A stretch of 58,113 nucleotides of DNA from Phycisphaerales bacterium (GCA_023135165.1 JAGLTS010000066.1:1-58113), one strand, 5' to 3'; shown: positions 40,413 through 50,059, numbered from the stretch's first letter. Program-made: numbers and translations. The notes: a model not told the origin generated them from the letters alone.

Positions 40413-41708
40413 TTGAGCACTGTCGGCATCATTGGGCTGGGCTACGTCGGGCTGCCTTTGTGCAAGCTCATGTGCGATGCCGGGCACGGCGTCATCGGCT
40501 TCGATATCGACCCGAAGAAGGTCGAACTGCTTCGATCCGGCCGGTGTTACTTGGCGCATCTGTATGAACGCTTCGGCAGGTCGTTTCTTTGTGACATGCT
40601 CGCGACGACACGGTTCACGGTGGAATCAGAGACAGCACGGTATACGGACTGCGATGCGCTTGTGCTCTGCGTGCCGACGCCGCTCACGGATGATCGCAAG
40701 CCAGATCTGTCATTCGTGGTGCGGACGGTGGAAGGTGTTGCTGAGCGTCTTGCGGTGCGCGGTCGGCCGCAGCTTGTCGTGCTGGAATCGACGACGTATC
40801 CCAGGACGACGCGCGATGTGGTGAAGCCGATTCTCGACCGGGCGGGCGTGCCGTTTCGGCTGGCGTTCAGTCCCGAACGGGAAGACCCTGGCGGGTCTCA
40901 CGATGGGCGGACGATCCCGAAGCTGGTCGGCGGCATCGACGCGGCGTCCCGGCAGGCGGCGGTCGAGCTGTACGCCACGGCCTTTGAGACCGTCATTCCC
41001 GTCGGCGGCGACGACGGCGGCGCGGAGGTCGCCGAGGCTGCCAAACTGCTCGAGAACATCTACCGCTCGGTCAACATCGCGCTCGTCAACGAACTCAAGA
41101 TCGTCCTCGACGCGATGGACATCGATGTATGGGATGTCATTGACGCGGCGGCGACCAAGCCGTTCGGCTTCGCACGCTTCACACCCGGGCCGGGCCTCGG
41201 CGGTCACTGCATCCCCATCGACCCGTACTACCTGAGCAGCATCGCGCAGAAGTACGGCGAACAGGCGCACATGATTGAACTAGCGGGCAGAATCAACACC
41301 GCCATGCCGTTGCGCGTTGCCGAGAAGACACTCGACGCGATCGGTCATCCCAGGCCGGACTCGCTGCGGCGCGTTCTGATCCTCGGCCTGGCGTACAAGC
41401 CCAACATCGACGATGTGCGGGAAAGCCCCTCTTTTGAACTGATTCGACTTCTTACAGAAGCCGGCTGCGAGGTGCAGTACAGCGACCCGCACGTGCCGAG
41501 CACACACCCGATGCGGCAATGGGGCGATCTGCGAATGCACAGCATCGCGCTCACCGCTGATTCAGTGTCATCGTTTGACGCGGTTGTCGTCTCGACCGCA
41601 CACGACGGCTTCGATTGGGATCTGATCGCGCGACATGCAAAGGTAATCATCGACACGCGCAACGCGCTCGCCGGGCACATCACGCAAGGCCGACTCATCA
41701 AAGCATAA
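40413..41708 (+). CDS. UDP-sugar 6-dehydrogenase family protein
   Basis: A 431-residue NAD-dependent dehydrogenase that oxidises the C6 alcohol of a UDP-sugar (UDP-glucose or UDP-N-acetylhexosamine) for envelope polysaccharide. VGIIGLGYVGLPLCKLMCDA is the NAD loop, VLESTTYPRTTRDVV the central motif, and the catalytic Cys is in PGPGLGGHCIPIDPYYL. The GGHCIP(I/V)DP form is typical of WecC/TviB-type enzymes. The TTG start at 40413 has GGAG 6-8 bases upstream. No polysaccharide cluster adjoins, so the sugar remains open. Confidence 0.9.
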   Translation: MSTVGIIGLGYVGLPLCKLMCDAGHGVIGFDIDPKKVELLRSGRCYLAHLYERFGRSFLCDMLATTRFTVESETARYTDCDALVLCVPTPLTDDRKPDLSFVVRTVEGVAERLAVRGRPQLVVLESTTYPRTTRDVVKPILDRAGVPFRLAFSPEREDPGGSHDGRTIPKLVGGIDAASRQAAVELYATAFETVIPVGGDDGGAEVAEAAKLLENIYRSVNIALVNELKIVLDAMDIDVWDVIDAAATKPFGFARFTPGPGLGGHCIPIDPYYLSSIAQKYGEQAHMIELAGRINTAMPLRVAEKTLDAIGHPRPDSLRRVLILGLAYKPNIDDVRESPSFELIRLLTEAGCEVQYSDPHVPSTHPMRQWGDLRMHSIALTADSVSSFDAVVVSTAHDGFDWDLIARHAKVIIDTRNALAGHITQGRLIKA

Positions 41709-41783
41709 GCCGATTCGAGATTACAGCGCCGTCATAATGACACGGGAACGGTTCAAGGACGAGCAGATCACGTTCGCGCTGCG

Positions 41784-42731
41784 TCAGGCGTATGCCTTGC
41801 CAATGTCCTTCCGTCTGCCCAGTTCACTGGCATAACGCCGGCCTAAGTCATCCGCATGTTCCTGAGCCCAGTCGGTCAGGCGCGTCGTCCCCGTCGGCGG
41901 CGAATCGGTGTGGAGCAAGCCCGCCATCAGGCCGTCGATCTCAGGCTTCGTAACGATCACATCGCCGACCATCTTCCCTATCACCCTGGCGACTGCGAGC
42001 CCGAGCCAGATCGGTACGCGCACGATGGGACGTTGCTTGCCGATTTGCTCGCCGATTTGCTCGACAAGCCCGCGATACGTGAACGTCTCCGGACCGATGG
42101 CGTCGATGATCACGTTCTCCTCGGATTGTCCCTGCTCGACGGCGAGCCTGGCGAGATCGTCCACGTGAATGGGCTGCAAACGATAAGAACCATCGCCGAA
42201 GATGCCGAAGATCGGCAGACGCCTGAGCACAAAGGCGATGTTGTTGATGAGGATGTCTTCCTTGCCGAAGAGTACGGTCGGGCGCAGGATCGCGTGCGAC
42301 AGGCCGGATTCAATCAGCGCCTTCTCCATAACGGCTTTGCTCGAGAAATACTCGAGCGGCGACTCCTCGCTGGGATTGGTGATGCTCACATGCACCACGC
42401 GGCGAACACCCGCTTCCCTCGCAGCCTTAAACAGCGTAAGTGTGTTCCGGACAGCGTCTCGTTGCTTGAAGAGACGATGGTTGAAGCGCACCCAATAGGT
42501 GTTGTAAAGCACACTTGCGCCGCGCAGCGAGGCGATGAGCTGCGCCTTGTCATCGAAGGCGAGAGGATGTACCTCCACTTTGTCGCGGAGATCACTTTCG
42601 CGCGCCGGCGAGTTGGTCAGCGTGCGGACAGTGACGCCGTCCGCAAGCAGGCGTCGAGCGATGTATTGGCCGCTGTAGCCGAACGCCCCGGTGACCGCAT
42701 GGATGGGCTCGGTGGCAGTCATGCTGCGCAT
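41784..42731 (-). CDS. NmrA/NDUFA9-like NAD(P)-binding protein
   Basis: A 315-residue atypical SDR. VTGAFGYSGQYIARRLL is the glycine-rich NAD(P) loop, VVHVSITNPSEESPLEYFSS the active-site region with SxxxxxYxxxK-like spacing reduced (YFSSKAV), and AILRPTVLFG the family strand. Such proteins act as reductases, quinone-related factors or redox sensors; the substrate is unknown. Start may be ATG 42731 or 42722. It converges with the UDP-sugar dehydrogenase and follows the sulfatase on the same strand by 41 bp. Confidence 0.82.
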   Translation of the reverse strand: MRSMTATEPIHAVTGAFGYSGQYIARRLLADGVTVRTLTNSPARESDLRDKVEVHPLAFDDKAQLIASLRGASVLYNTYWVRFNHRLFKQRDAVRNTLTLFKAAREAGVRRVVHVSITNPSEESPLEYFSSKAVMEKALIESGLSHAILRPTVLFGKEDILINNIAFVLRRLPIFGIFGDGSYRLQPIHVDDLARLAVEQGQSEENVIIDAIGPETFTYRGLVEQIGEQIGKQRPIVRVPIWLGLAVARVIGKMVGDVIVTKPEIDGLMAGLLHTDSPPTGTTRLTDWAQEHADDLGRRYASELGRRKDIGKAYA

Positions 42732-42772
42732 GATACCGCGGAGACAATGCGGGGCGGCTCCGGCTCCGCTGC

Positions 42773-44353
42773 CTACCTTCGCTGTGCGATCTCGCCCGGC
42801 ATCTCTACCGGCTCGCCGGTCTGCTTATCGATGGAGAGTTGGACGCCATTGGCCTCGATCCAGCGATCCATCTTGACCGCAAGTTCTGTGACCCTCTCAG
42901 GCAGAGCGGCTGCAAGGTCGCTCGCTTCGCCGATGTCCTCGGCGAGGTTGTAGAGCTCGAAGCGCCGACCGGCGTGGAAGTAGATCAGCTTCCAGTCGCC
43001 GTCGCGGATGGATGTGAAGGGCCAGATTCCCGGCCCGGCGGCTCCCCACTGGTGAGGCTGATGCCAGCATAGCACGCGCTCTTCTCCGGACCAGTCGCCG
43101 GCCTGCCTGAGCAATGGCGCGAGATCACAGCCTTCAACCTCGTCGGCATAGTCGCTTGGAATCGCAACGTCAGCCATGGCCAGGATCGTCGGGAAGAAGT
43201 CGTGGCTGATGATGGGCGAGTCCGAGATGGAATCGCCCGCCACCATGCCCGGCCAGTGGATGATGGTGGGGACGCGCGTGCCGCCTTCGTAGGCGGAGCC
43301 CTTGCCACTGCGGAGCGGAGCGTTATGCGTGTGCTGTGTCTGACCATCGGGCGCCTTGCCGCGCGCGTGGGCGCTGAGGCCTCCGTTGTCGGAGCTGAAG
43401 AGGATGATCGTCTCATCGGCGATCGACAGGTCTTCGAGCTTGCTCATCAGCGAGCCGAGCGCAGCGTCGACCGATTCGATCATCGTCGCGTACGCCGCCT
43501 CGCGTGCATCGAGATCCTCGTAGGCTTCCAGGTAGCGTTCATTCGCCATGATCGGAGCGTGGACCGCATAGGGCGCGAAGTTCATATAGAACGGCTTGCC
43601 CGCTGCTACCGCCTCCTCGATCGCTTTCCCCGCCTCGATGGTGAGCGCCTCGGTGAGGTAGATGTCCTTGCCGTGATACTCATCCAGGTCGGGAATGTCC
43701 CAGACGGACGGCTGCGAGCCCGGCTCCTTGCCTTGGCGACCGGCGACGGTGAAGTTGTGCAGGCCGTAGTAGCTAGCGGGACCGCCTGCGGCGTGGCCTG
43801 CGATGTTGACGTCGAAACCGAGATTGCAAGGATCGGCCCCGCTCGTCCCACGCGCGCCAAAGTGCGCCTTGCCGACGTGAATCGTCCGGTACCCGCTCGA
43901 CTGGAGTAGGCGAGGCAACGTGACGGCTTCCTCCTGCAGACCGTTCATTTCCCACTGCGGCGGATCGATGGTGGGATGACGACCAGCGGAGTTGTCGCGG
44001 TCCTTGTGAAGCGTCCAGAAGGTGATGTGCGTGCGGCCGGGACTTTGACCGGTCATGATGCTGGTGCGCGTGGGCGTGCAGACCGGAGCCGAAGCGTAGG
44101 CGTTGGTGAAGCGCATACCCGCCCGGGCGAGCTTCTCCATATTGGGCGTGTGGTAGCGCTCGTTGAGAGGTGTGCGCTCTGAGTGCAAGGGGACGGAGGT
44201 GTCCTGCCAGCCCAGATCATCGACCAGGAAGAGGATGATGTTCGGCCTGCCCGCGCCGGATCCTTGAACGTTCGCGCATCCGGCTGCGCTCAGAACCAGG
44301 AAGGAGGCGACAGCGCCGGGAAGCGCGCTTCGAAGTAGTGTGCGATGCCGCAT
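42773..44353 (-). CDS. sulfatase lipoprotein
   Basis: A 526-residue arylsulfatase-type hydrolase. It carries a lipoprotein signal (SAAGC, Cys26). Metal ligands begin in FLVDDLGWQD, the formylglycine site is Cys92 in VCTPTRTS (C-x-P-x-R), GKAHFGARG follows, and HPIxxSSDNGG is represented by ILFSSDNGGLS. Thr replaces the common Ser at the fourth motif position. Planctomycetes use many sulfatases on sulfated polysaccharides; the substrate here is unknown. GAGAGGA precedes ATG 44353, and a TATAAT lies 34 bp upstream. Confidence 0.92.
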   Translation of the reverse strand: MRHRTLLRSALPGAVASFLVLSAAGCANVQGSGAGRPNIILFLVDDLGWQDTSVPLHSERTPLNERYHTPNMEKLARAGMRFTNAYASAPVCTPTRTSIMTGQSPGRTHITFWTLHKDRDNSAGRHPTIDPPQWEMNGLQEEAVTLPRLLQSSGYRTIHVGKAHFGARGTSGADPCNLGFDVNIAGHAAGGPASYYGLHNFTVAGRQGKEPGSQPSVWDIPDLDEYHGKDIYLTEALTIEAGKAIEEAVAAGKPFYMNFAPYAVHAPIMANERYLEAYEDLDAREAAYATMIESVDAALGSLMSKLEDLSIADETIILFSSDNGGLSAHARGKAPDGQTQHTHNAPLRSGKGSAYEGGTRVPTIIHWPGMVAGDSISDSPIISHDFFPTILAMADVAIPSDYADEVEGCDLAPLLRQAGDWSGEERVLCWHQPHQWGAAGPGIWPFTSIRDGDWKLIYFHAGRRFELYNLAEDIGEASDLAAALPERVTELAVKMDRWIEANGVQLSIDKQTGEPVEMPGEIAQRR

Positions 44354-44386
44354 AGGTTAGATTTCCTCTCTGCTCAGGCGTAGTGC

Positions 44387-44392
44387 ATTATA
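44387..44392 (-). promoter_or_regulatory. candidate -10 box for the sulfatase gene
   Basis: The minus strand reads TATAAT exactly, 34 bp before the sulfatase start. The -35 region (about 44410-44415) is weak, so an activator may be needed if this is the promoter. Confidence 0.4.
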
Positions 44393-44750
44393 ATGGCGAG
44401 CTTGTCGCCCGCTGCGATCTCGATACCGGCCGGGAAGGTCAACCACGTCGCTGTCGCCGGCGTCAATGCAAGGCTATCCAGCGGCGAGCCGCAGATCCTC
44501 GTTGCCGGTTCCTGCAGCGCTGTCGGGGCCAAGCTCGTCAGCGAACAGCGGATCGACGGGCGGATTCAGTTCCGGAGCGCAACGGCGAGGCGGAAAGAAA
44601 GACGCTGCATACTTCGGGTTCACAAATGGCGGCCGTGTTCATTGCCGCAACGTGCGCCCTTCGTTCGCCCCCGCCGGCGCAATCGAAAGCCGGCGGACAT
44701 ACATCCGCCGGCCCCCGCTTCTCCTCGCGATCCGCCGCAGCGGACCCGCG
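44393..44750. other. intergenic stretch with palindromes and an ORF fragment
   Basis: No complete gene. The minus strand from 44565 to a TGA at 44374 stays open for 63 codons and ends TWLTFPAGIEIAAGDKLAI, which reads like a real protein terminus, so a gene fragment is possible. Nearer 44684-44745 lie GC palindromes: GCCGGCGGA/TCCGCCGGC (about 44688-44711) and a CCGC/GCGG hairpin. Confidence 0.35.
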
Positions 44751-45899
44751 TCAGGCAGCCATGCCGCCGATGTCGTCGTCGTAGTCGAAGCCGTACCACT
44801 CGTGATCGGGTGAGGCGCGATGATGTACGTGGATGATCTGCGCGAGTTGTTTGCCGAAGATGGGCGCGATCGTGTTCATCTTCGCGAGCAGCTCATGCTC
44901 GAACGGGTAGCTCTGATCCCGGAACAGAACAACAACCGCGAGGCACTCGCCGTCGTGCGTGCATGAGAAGGTGATGACGTGCGAATCCTCGATCCACGCA
45001 GCGTCGTCGCCGAGCCAGCGGGCCAGGGCATCATTGTCCTGGAATTCGAGCACATCCGTCTCATCCTGCATCCTGCACGGAATGACATCCGCGAGATGAT
45101 CCAAGAGGACATCGAGCGTGTCACGCGGCAGGTCGTAGTTCACGTACGCGCCAAGACTGAAGTCCAGATCATTCGACGGCAGAAAGACCGCTGCGTTCGT
45201 TGATCCGCCCAGGTCCAAGATGAATTCGAGCACCGTGCGGAGACACGATTCGATCTCGAGTTCGGGTCGAAGCAGGGCTTGGAACTCGCTGGCAAGCGTG
45301 ACCTGGTTCATCTGTTCTGCAAGCTCCTGATAAGCGGTGACCATATCGTTGCAGAGCGAGTCGAGTTGTTGCGTCACTTCCCGCCTTGCCGTGTTGAGCT
45401 TCTTACAGACGCGCTTGAGGCGTTGCACACGACGTTCGCGTTGCTGCTCGGTGAAGCTGCGCTCCAGCGCGCGGTGAAGCCGACCGACCAGCGCCTCGCG
45501 CCGTGTTATGTCGTCGAACGGGCCGGTGATCAGATCAATTGCTCCGGCCTCGAAAGCGTTCAGGGCCTGCTGCATGGTTGGATGCGTGCTGGCGAGAACC
45601 GTTTTGACGTGCGGCGTCGAGTCGGCGATCTCACGGGCAAGCGTGACACCCCCATCCCCACCCGCTAGGTCGTAGGCCAGAACCGTCAGATCGAAGGACT
45701 CCGCTGCAAGCTGCTCTCGGGCCTCCCCGGAAGTGCCCGCTTGCGTGCAGTCAATCTCCTCGCCCACCAGTGCATCACCGAGCGAGCGCATCATGTGCGG
45801 ATCATCCGCAACGAGCAGGACACGAACAGGCGTCTTCCCGGGGATGTATGCGCCGGCTGCGTCAGGTTCGACACTCCCCCGGGGCCGCGTTTCATTCAT
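44751..45899 (-). CDS. degenerate receiver-domain protein
   Basis: A 382-residue protein. Residues 25-140 are a response-regulator fold (VRVLLVADDPHMMRSLGDAL). Asp32/Asp33 of the acid pocket remain, but the phosphoacceptor position is Ala75 (TVLAYDLAGGDG) and the conserved Lys is Gly126 (LITGPFD). A coiled-coil follows (about 145-200, ALERSFTEQQRERRVQRLKR), then a roughly 180-residue domain resembling a GAF-type sensor (TVLEFILDLGGSTNAAVFLP). It probably cannot be phosphorylated. It lies 70 bp downstream of the histidine-kinase gene in the same operon. The start may also be ATG 45917. Confidence 0.8.
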   Translation of the reverse strand: MNETRPRGSVEPDAAGAYIPGKTPVRVLLVADDPHMMRSLGDALVGEEIDCTQAGTSGEAREQLAAESFDLTVLAYDLAGGDGGVTLAREIADSTPHVKTVLASTHPTMQQALNAFEAGAIDLITGPFDDITRREALVGRLHRALERSFTEQQRERRVQRLKRVCKKLNTARREVTQQLDSLCNDMVTAYQELAEQMNQVTLASEFQALLRPELEIESCLRTVLEFILDLGGSTNAAVFLPSNDLDFSLGAYVNYDLPRDTLDVLLDHLADVIPCRMQDETDVLEFQDNDALARWLGDDAAWIEDSHVITFSCTHDGECLAVVVLFRDQSYPFEHELLAKMNTIAPIFGKQLAQIIHVHHRASPDHEWYGFDYDDDIGGMAA

Positions 45900-45968
45900 C
45901 GCCCTGTGCCTGGCCATCTGATCCTCGCCTCCGCGCTCGGCCCGATAGGACCGCAGAACCGTTCGGCT

Positions 45969-48320
45969 TCACGCCGCGTCTTGAGCGCTGTGGGGCGATT
46001 GGTCTTTCCGCCAATGCGGAATCGCGATTCGGGCGGTGGATCCTTCTCCCGACTCGCTTGACAGCTCGATCGTGCCGCCTTGCCCCTCAATCAGCCGTTG
46101 CGCCCTGGCCAGCCCAAGCCCAGCCTGCCGTCCCGCCGGCTTCACCGAGAAGAACGGATCGAACGCATGCTCAAGACAACGGGCATCCATACCGACGCCG
46201 TCATCTTCCACCACGATCACCAGTCGGCCATCGAGCGGATCGGCTTGCACGGCAACGCGGACAAAACTGCGAGGCTGCGCCTCTCCTGCGTTCTGGATCA
46301 ACTCTGCGAGCACCTCGCTCACCTGTGTCGGGTCAATCCACACCTTCCCCACATCGTCCGGCACATCGTGCACGATCTTCACGTCCGGGAATTGACGCCG
46401 CGCATCCTTCGCAAGTTCCGTGATAAGAGCACGCAAATCCGTCTCATGGCGAGCGGGGGTCGGCGGGTCCGCGAACAAATGCAGCGACGTGATCAGGTCA
46501 CTCAAACGATGGGCTTGCTCGACGATGGCTTGCGCCGCTTCCTGTCCTTCGCCGGGCGCCAAGCGCGAAACGAGGATCTGGCTCCGCCCGCTGATGATCG
46601 TGAGCGGGTTGTTCATCTCGTGCGCCGCGCCCTTGGCCATCTCGCCGAGTCGGGCCATCGCACGCGCATCGGTTAGTTTGTGTTGAGTCTCCGCCAGGAC
46701 GCGGTTGGCCTCGACGAGTTGTTCGCCGAGGCTCTTGGCGCCGGCATGCTGCGCAGCGCCTGCGATCGCGCTCGCCCATGTCGTCGTGATCGCACCCAGC
46801 AGCGCCTGCGGATACGTCTGCACGCCAGACCCGAAGTCATGCACCAGGACCGCAGCCACCCCCCACGCGCAGCAAAGGGGTATGAGCTGCACATCACGCA
46901 TGTCCACCGCATCACCGAGGTAGTCCGTCAACCAAGGCAGCACGGCTGCGGTGCGCATCGACACTTGGCCTTCATCGCTCAGATCGGCGAGATGCTTGCA
47001 GCCGGTCGGCGGCACGGCATCGTGGTTCCGCAGCATGCGCCCGTCGCCCGAGAACTGGTACACCTGCCACGTGTCGCTGCGCCGCGACTGGTAGAGCATC
47101 AGGTACAGTCCGTCGCCGAGTAGGTTCGTCGCCGACCGCACGACCTCGCCGAGCGTCCCGATCACCGAGCGTCCCGGCGCTGCGGCAGCGTTGAAGTCGC
47201 TGATCGCGCCGATCACCTTTCCCTGCTGCATCGACAGGCTGGACCGCTCCTCGAGCAGCACGTTAAGCCTGCCAAGCGCTTCGTTCGCCCGGCCGATGCT
47301 CGCGAGGAACAGCTCTTGGCTAGGCGCATCGTCAAGCCCGATCGATGATGCGTGCTCCGCCGATGTCTCATGCAGCTTCGACACGATCCCCCGCACAAGC
47401 TCAGGGTCAAGCCCACACTCACGACACGTGGCGTCAAGATCCTCACCCCGCATTCGGTTACCGGAGAAACCGATGTGCTGACGCCGAACGAGCAGGTCGG
47501 CTGTCGTGACCAGCGCCACGAGATTGCGATGAGGCAGGTCCGGTAGCGCGTCAAAGGGCTGGCCGTGCATCCACATCACATCCTGGAGCGTGTGGGGCAG
47601 GCGCCAGTACTCGCCGAGCCGCTTGCCTGCCGTGTGATGATCCACGCCGATCACGCGGCGTTCCACCTCCGCCATGCACACCTGGTACTGCTCCGCCAAC
47701 GTGACGACGCGGTCGAAACTCTTCGGCATGATCACGTCCAGCGCGATCTTCCCGAGATCGTGGAGCAGCCCGGCCACGTACGCCTCATCGCCCTTGGGTA
47801 GTTCGCACCGGCTCCTACGGGTCCGCGCCTGTTCGTGATGCGCCTCGGTGATGAGTTTGCACGCCACAGCCACAGCGATGCTGTGCCGCCAGAACCCTGG
47901 TCGATCAAACACCCTCGCCTTGTCATCCGTTTCATCCCGGCTGGCGCTGCTGAGCGTCTCATACACCTGAATGGAGAGAATCGCGGACCGAACCGCATCA
48001 AGCCCGAGCATCACGACCGCGCGATCCACCGTCGTGATCGCCCGACCGATGCCTCCACGCGCGCTTCGGCACAGCCGGAGCAGTTTGGTCGTCAGCGCCG
48101 GGTCCGACGCCACAAGCCGAACGACCTCCCGCACGTCCGCTTCGTCATCGCTTGTGATAGAGAGCAACCTGACGGCGATCGCCGAGAGCGTCGGCAGTGT
48201 TTCGATCTGTTCGAGAATCAAGTCAACGCGACGCCCCGCCTCTTGTCCGCGCATCGCCGCATCGAGGGATTCAGAAGACCGGGTTGAAGCGGATGCCTCT
48301 GACACGCGCGCCCCGATCAC
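45969..48320 (-). CDS. HDOD-domain sensor histidine kinase
   Basis: A 783-residue cytosolic kinase. Residues 35-240 form an HDOD domain (VRLVASDPALTTKLLRLCRS; AGLLHDLGKIALDVIMPKSF), residues about 345-525 resemble a GAF domain, and 555-775 are the kinase: His567 in GAAHEMNNPLTIISG, Asn677 in ELIQNAGEA, EDDGVGMD and GLGLARAQRLIE. No membrane segment, so it senses an internal signal. Its start overlaps the regulator's stop (ATGA), proving tight coupling. The HDOD and kinase joined in one chain is a well-known but uncommon layout. Confidence 0.9.
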   Translation of the reverse strand: MIGARVSEASASTRSSESLDAAMRGQEAGRRVDLILEQIETLPTLSAIAVRLLSITSDDEADVREVVRLVASDPALTTKLLRLCRSARGGIGRAITTVDRAVVMLGLDAVRSAILSIQVYETLSSASRDETDDKARVFDRPGFWRHSIAVAVACKLITEAHHEQARTRRSRCELPKGDEAYVAGLLHDLGKIALDVIMPKSFDRVVTLAEQYQVCMAEVERRVIGVDHHTAGKRLGEYWRLPHTLQDVMWMHGQPFDALPDLPHRNLVALVTTADLLVRRQHIGFSGNRMRGEDLDATCRECGLDPELVRGIVSKLHETSAEHASSIGLDDAPSQELFLASIGRANEALGRLNVLLEERSSLSMQQGKVIGAISDFNAAAAPGRSVIGTLGEVVRSATNLLGDGLYLMLYQSRRSDTWQVYQFSGDGRMLRNHDAVPPTGCKHLADLSDEGQVSMRTAAVLPWLTDYLGDAVDMRDVQLIPLCCAWGVAAVLVHDFGSGVQTYPQALLGAITTTWASAIAGAAQHAGAKSLGEQLVEANRVLAETQHKLTDARAMARLGEMAKGAAHEMNNPLTIISGRSQILVSRLAPGEGQEAAQAIVEQAHRLSDLITSLHLFADPPTPARHETDLRALITELAKDARRQFPDVKIVHDVPDDVGKVWIDPTQVSEVLAELIQNAGEAQPRSFVRVAVQADPLDGRLVIVVEDDGVGMDARCLEHAFDPFFSVKPAGRQAGLGLARAQRLIEGQGGTIELSSESGEGSTARIAIPHWRKDQSPHSAQDAA

Positions 48321-48928
48321 GCAATAACTGGGATATCCAAAAGCTCATGGATGCGCTGCGTCAGCGTCTCGATGTTGAACGGCTTCTTGATGAAGTCGTC
48401 AGCACCGGCTTCGAGAAGCTGGCTGATCTCGTCTTGATTCACAACGCCCGAGACACACAGGATCTTCATGTCCCGGTGTTCCGGGTTCGCGCGGATCGTC
48501 TCACATACGACGTTCCCGTTGATATCAGGCAGCATGTAATCCAAAATAACGAGATGCGGGCGGAATGACTCCGTGTACACGCCGGCGTCGTATCCCGTCG
48601 TCGCAGTCTTGACCTCGAATCGGCCGTCACGCCCGAGGACGTCAACGAGCAGCTCGACGATCTGCTCATCGTCATCGACGACCAGGATGCGTTGCTTGCC
48701 GCTTTCGATGCGATCGCGCGGGATGTCGTTCTCGCGCATGAACTTGAGAAGCTCAGCCCTGGGAATTCGACGGAAGCGCGATCCGGGCACTCGGAACCCC
48801 GAGAGTCGACCGCTGTCAAAGCAGCGGATGATCGTCTGCTGCGAGACGTTACAGACCTCCGCCGCTTCGCCCGTGGTGAACACCTGTTTCTTCAACAACT
48901 CGCCTTCGTCACGGTTGCGCTTGCTCAT
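48317..48928 (-). CDS. response regulator with N-terminal excisionase-type HTH
   Basis: A 203-residue regulator with reversed order: an HTH_17/excisionase-like DNA-binding domain first (residues 15-70, FTTGEAAEVCNVSQQTIIRC; GSRFRRIPRAELLKFM) and a receiver after it (80-200). The phosphoacceptor is Asp130 (HLVILDYMLPDING), with acid pocket Asp85-87 and Lys182 in IKKPF. All residues for phosphorylation are present, in contrast to the pseudo-receiver two genes on. It is the first gene of the operon. ATG 48928 (MSKRNRDE) is chosen. Confidence 0.9.
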   Translation of the reverse strand: MSKRNRDEGELLKKQVFTTGEAAEVCNVSQQTIIRCFDSGRLSGFRVPGSRFRRIPRAELLKFMRENDIPRDRIESGKQRILVVDDDEQIVELLVDVLGRDGRFEVKTATTGYDAGVYTESFRPHLVILDYMLPDINGNVVCETIRANPEHRDMKILCVSGVVNQDEISQLLEAGADDFIKKPFNIETLTQRIHELLDIPVIA

Positions 48929-49242
48929 GGCATGTTCGCCTGTCCGCGAGTGACCCGCTGATTTGTCTGTGTGTGATCGGACTGTCGCAAACCACCCAGT
49001 TTGCCCATTCTCGCAGTAGCACTTTCGTCCAATACACGAGCCGACTTGATGTGCATCGCTCCAGCGTCCCCCACTGCTTCCGAACAAGCAGGTCCGAAAA
49101 CGCCGAACCGGTCATCCGTGCGCCGCTGCGCGTCGCAGGTGAGCGGAGAATGCAGTGCATTTCGCCCCGGGCGAGCCGCCCGGTGGTGGCGCGCGTGGTG
49201 CAGCTCGCGCTGGGCACTTGCCCGCATCCATATACTGCCATC
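48929..49242. other. divergent intergenic stretch holding the first tandem repeat boundary
   Basis: Between the minus-strand response regulator and the plus-strand membrane gene. Bases from about 49157 are the beginning of the unit duplicated at about 49972 (GTCCCGGGCGAGCCGCCCGG, forming a hairpin). Promoters for both directions should be here, but no consensus pair stands out. Confidence 0.4.
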
Positions 49243-49959
49243 GTGGTACGGCACATCACCACCATCGCAATCTGCCTTGTCATGGGCCTCACGACCAGCG
49301 TTCTTGTCGCGTGGGGGCTGGCTATCTTGCTGCCGCCGTTGTCGTCCAATGACGCATGGGAGGATCTCACCCGCCAGCAGGCGGAGTTCGCCTGGGGTGA
49401 CGACGACGTGGGCTTCGACGGCATCATCGACCACTACTATGGCGATGTCGGCAGGCAGCCCGGACGAATGATCTCGGTGGTCTCCGCCTGTGGCCCACCG
49501 TTCGATGAGTCGTTCAGCTACACAATTGGTGTGATAGAGGTGCCGCATCGCCCGTCGCATTCGGTCTGGACGGAGGAAACCGGCTGGCCGTTTCATTGCC
49601 TGATGGGCCAACGCCACCGCGTTCATAAGGGGCCACGGATCAACAGCTTCTGGCTGGAAGATGCCATGGCGACATCATCCCTGAGTTGGGTACCCGCCAA
49701 ATGGCGGCGCCCGAGCGACTTCATTCCGTTGCGTCCCCTCTGGGTTGGCCTCGTCGCCGACTCGGTGTGCTACGGCCTGCTGTTCTTCCTTGCGTTCCTC
49801 GGTGGCAAGCATGGTCGGCGGTTTGCTCGCCGAAAGCGAGGCCGATGCCCGCTGTGTGCTTACGATCTGCGCGGTGAACTCGATGCGGGCTGCCCGGAGT
49901 GCGGATGGAATCGTGGGCACGCCTGGTCGGTAGAGCGCTCCGCTGCGCGTCGCGGCTAA
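49243..49959 (+). CDS. zinc-ribbon membrane protein, tandem copy 1
   Basis: About 238 residues: an N-terminal membrane helix (ITTIAICLVMGLTTSVLVAW), a variable extracytoplasmic domain, a second helix (DSVCYGLLFFLAFLGG), and a C-terminal ribbon RCPLCAYDLRG..CPECGWNR that is a hallmark of planctomycete membrane proteins. The function is unknown. Its ends are almost identical in DNA to copy 2, while the middle (about residues 35-150) is diverged. The start is probably GTG 49243; a frame upstream is open but is repeat sequence. Confidence 0.65.
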   Translation: MVRHITTIAICLVMGLTTSVLVAWGLAILLPPLSSNDAWEDLTRQQAEFAWGDDDVGFDGIIDHYYGDVGRQPGRMISVVSACGPPFDESFSYTIGVIEVPHRPSHSVWTEETGWPFHCLMGQRHRVHKGPRINSFWLEDAMATSSLSWVPAKWRRPSDFIPLRPLWVGLVADSVCYGLLFFLAFLGGKHGRRFARRKRGRCPLCAYDLRGELDAGCPECGWNRGHAWSVERSAARRG

Positions 49960-50059
49960 ACAGACAGCGTGGTGCGGTTTGTCCCGGGCGAGCCGCCCGG
50001 TGGTGGCGCACGTGGTGCAGCTCGCGCTGGGCACCTGTCCGCATCCATATACTGCCATC

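Noticed and set aside
44393..44836. Plus-strand frame of 147 codons upstream of the pseudo-receiver
   Set aside because: Weak composition and no family; it overlaps palindromes and the 3' end of the pseudo-receiver gene.
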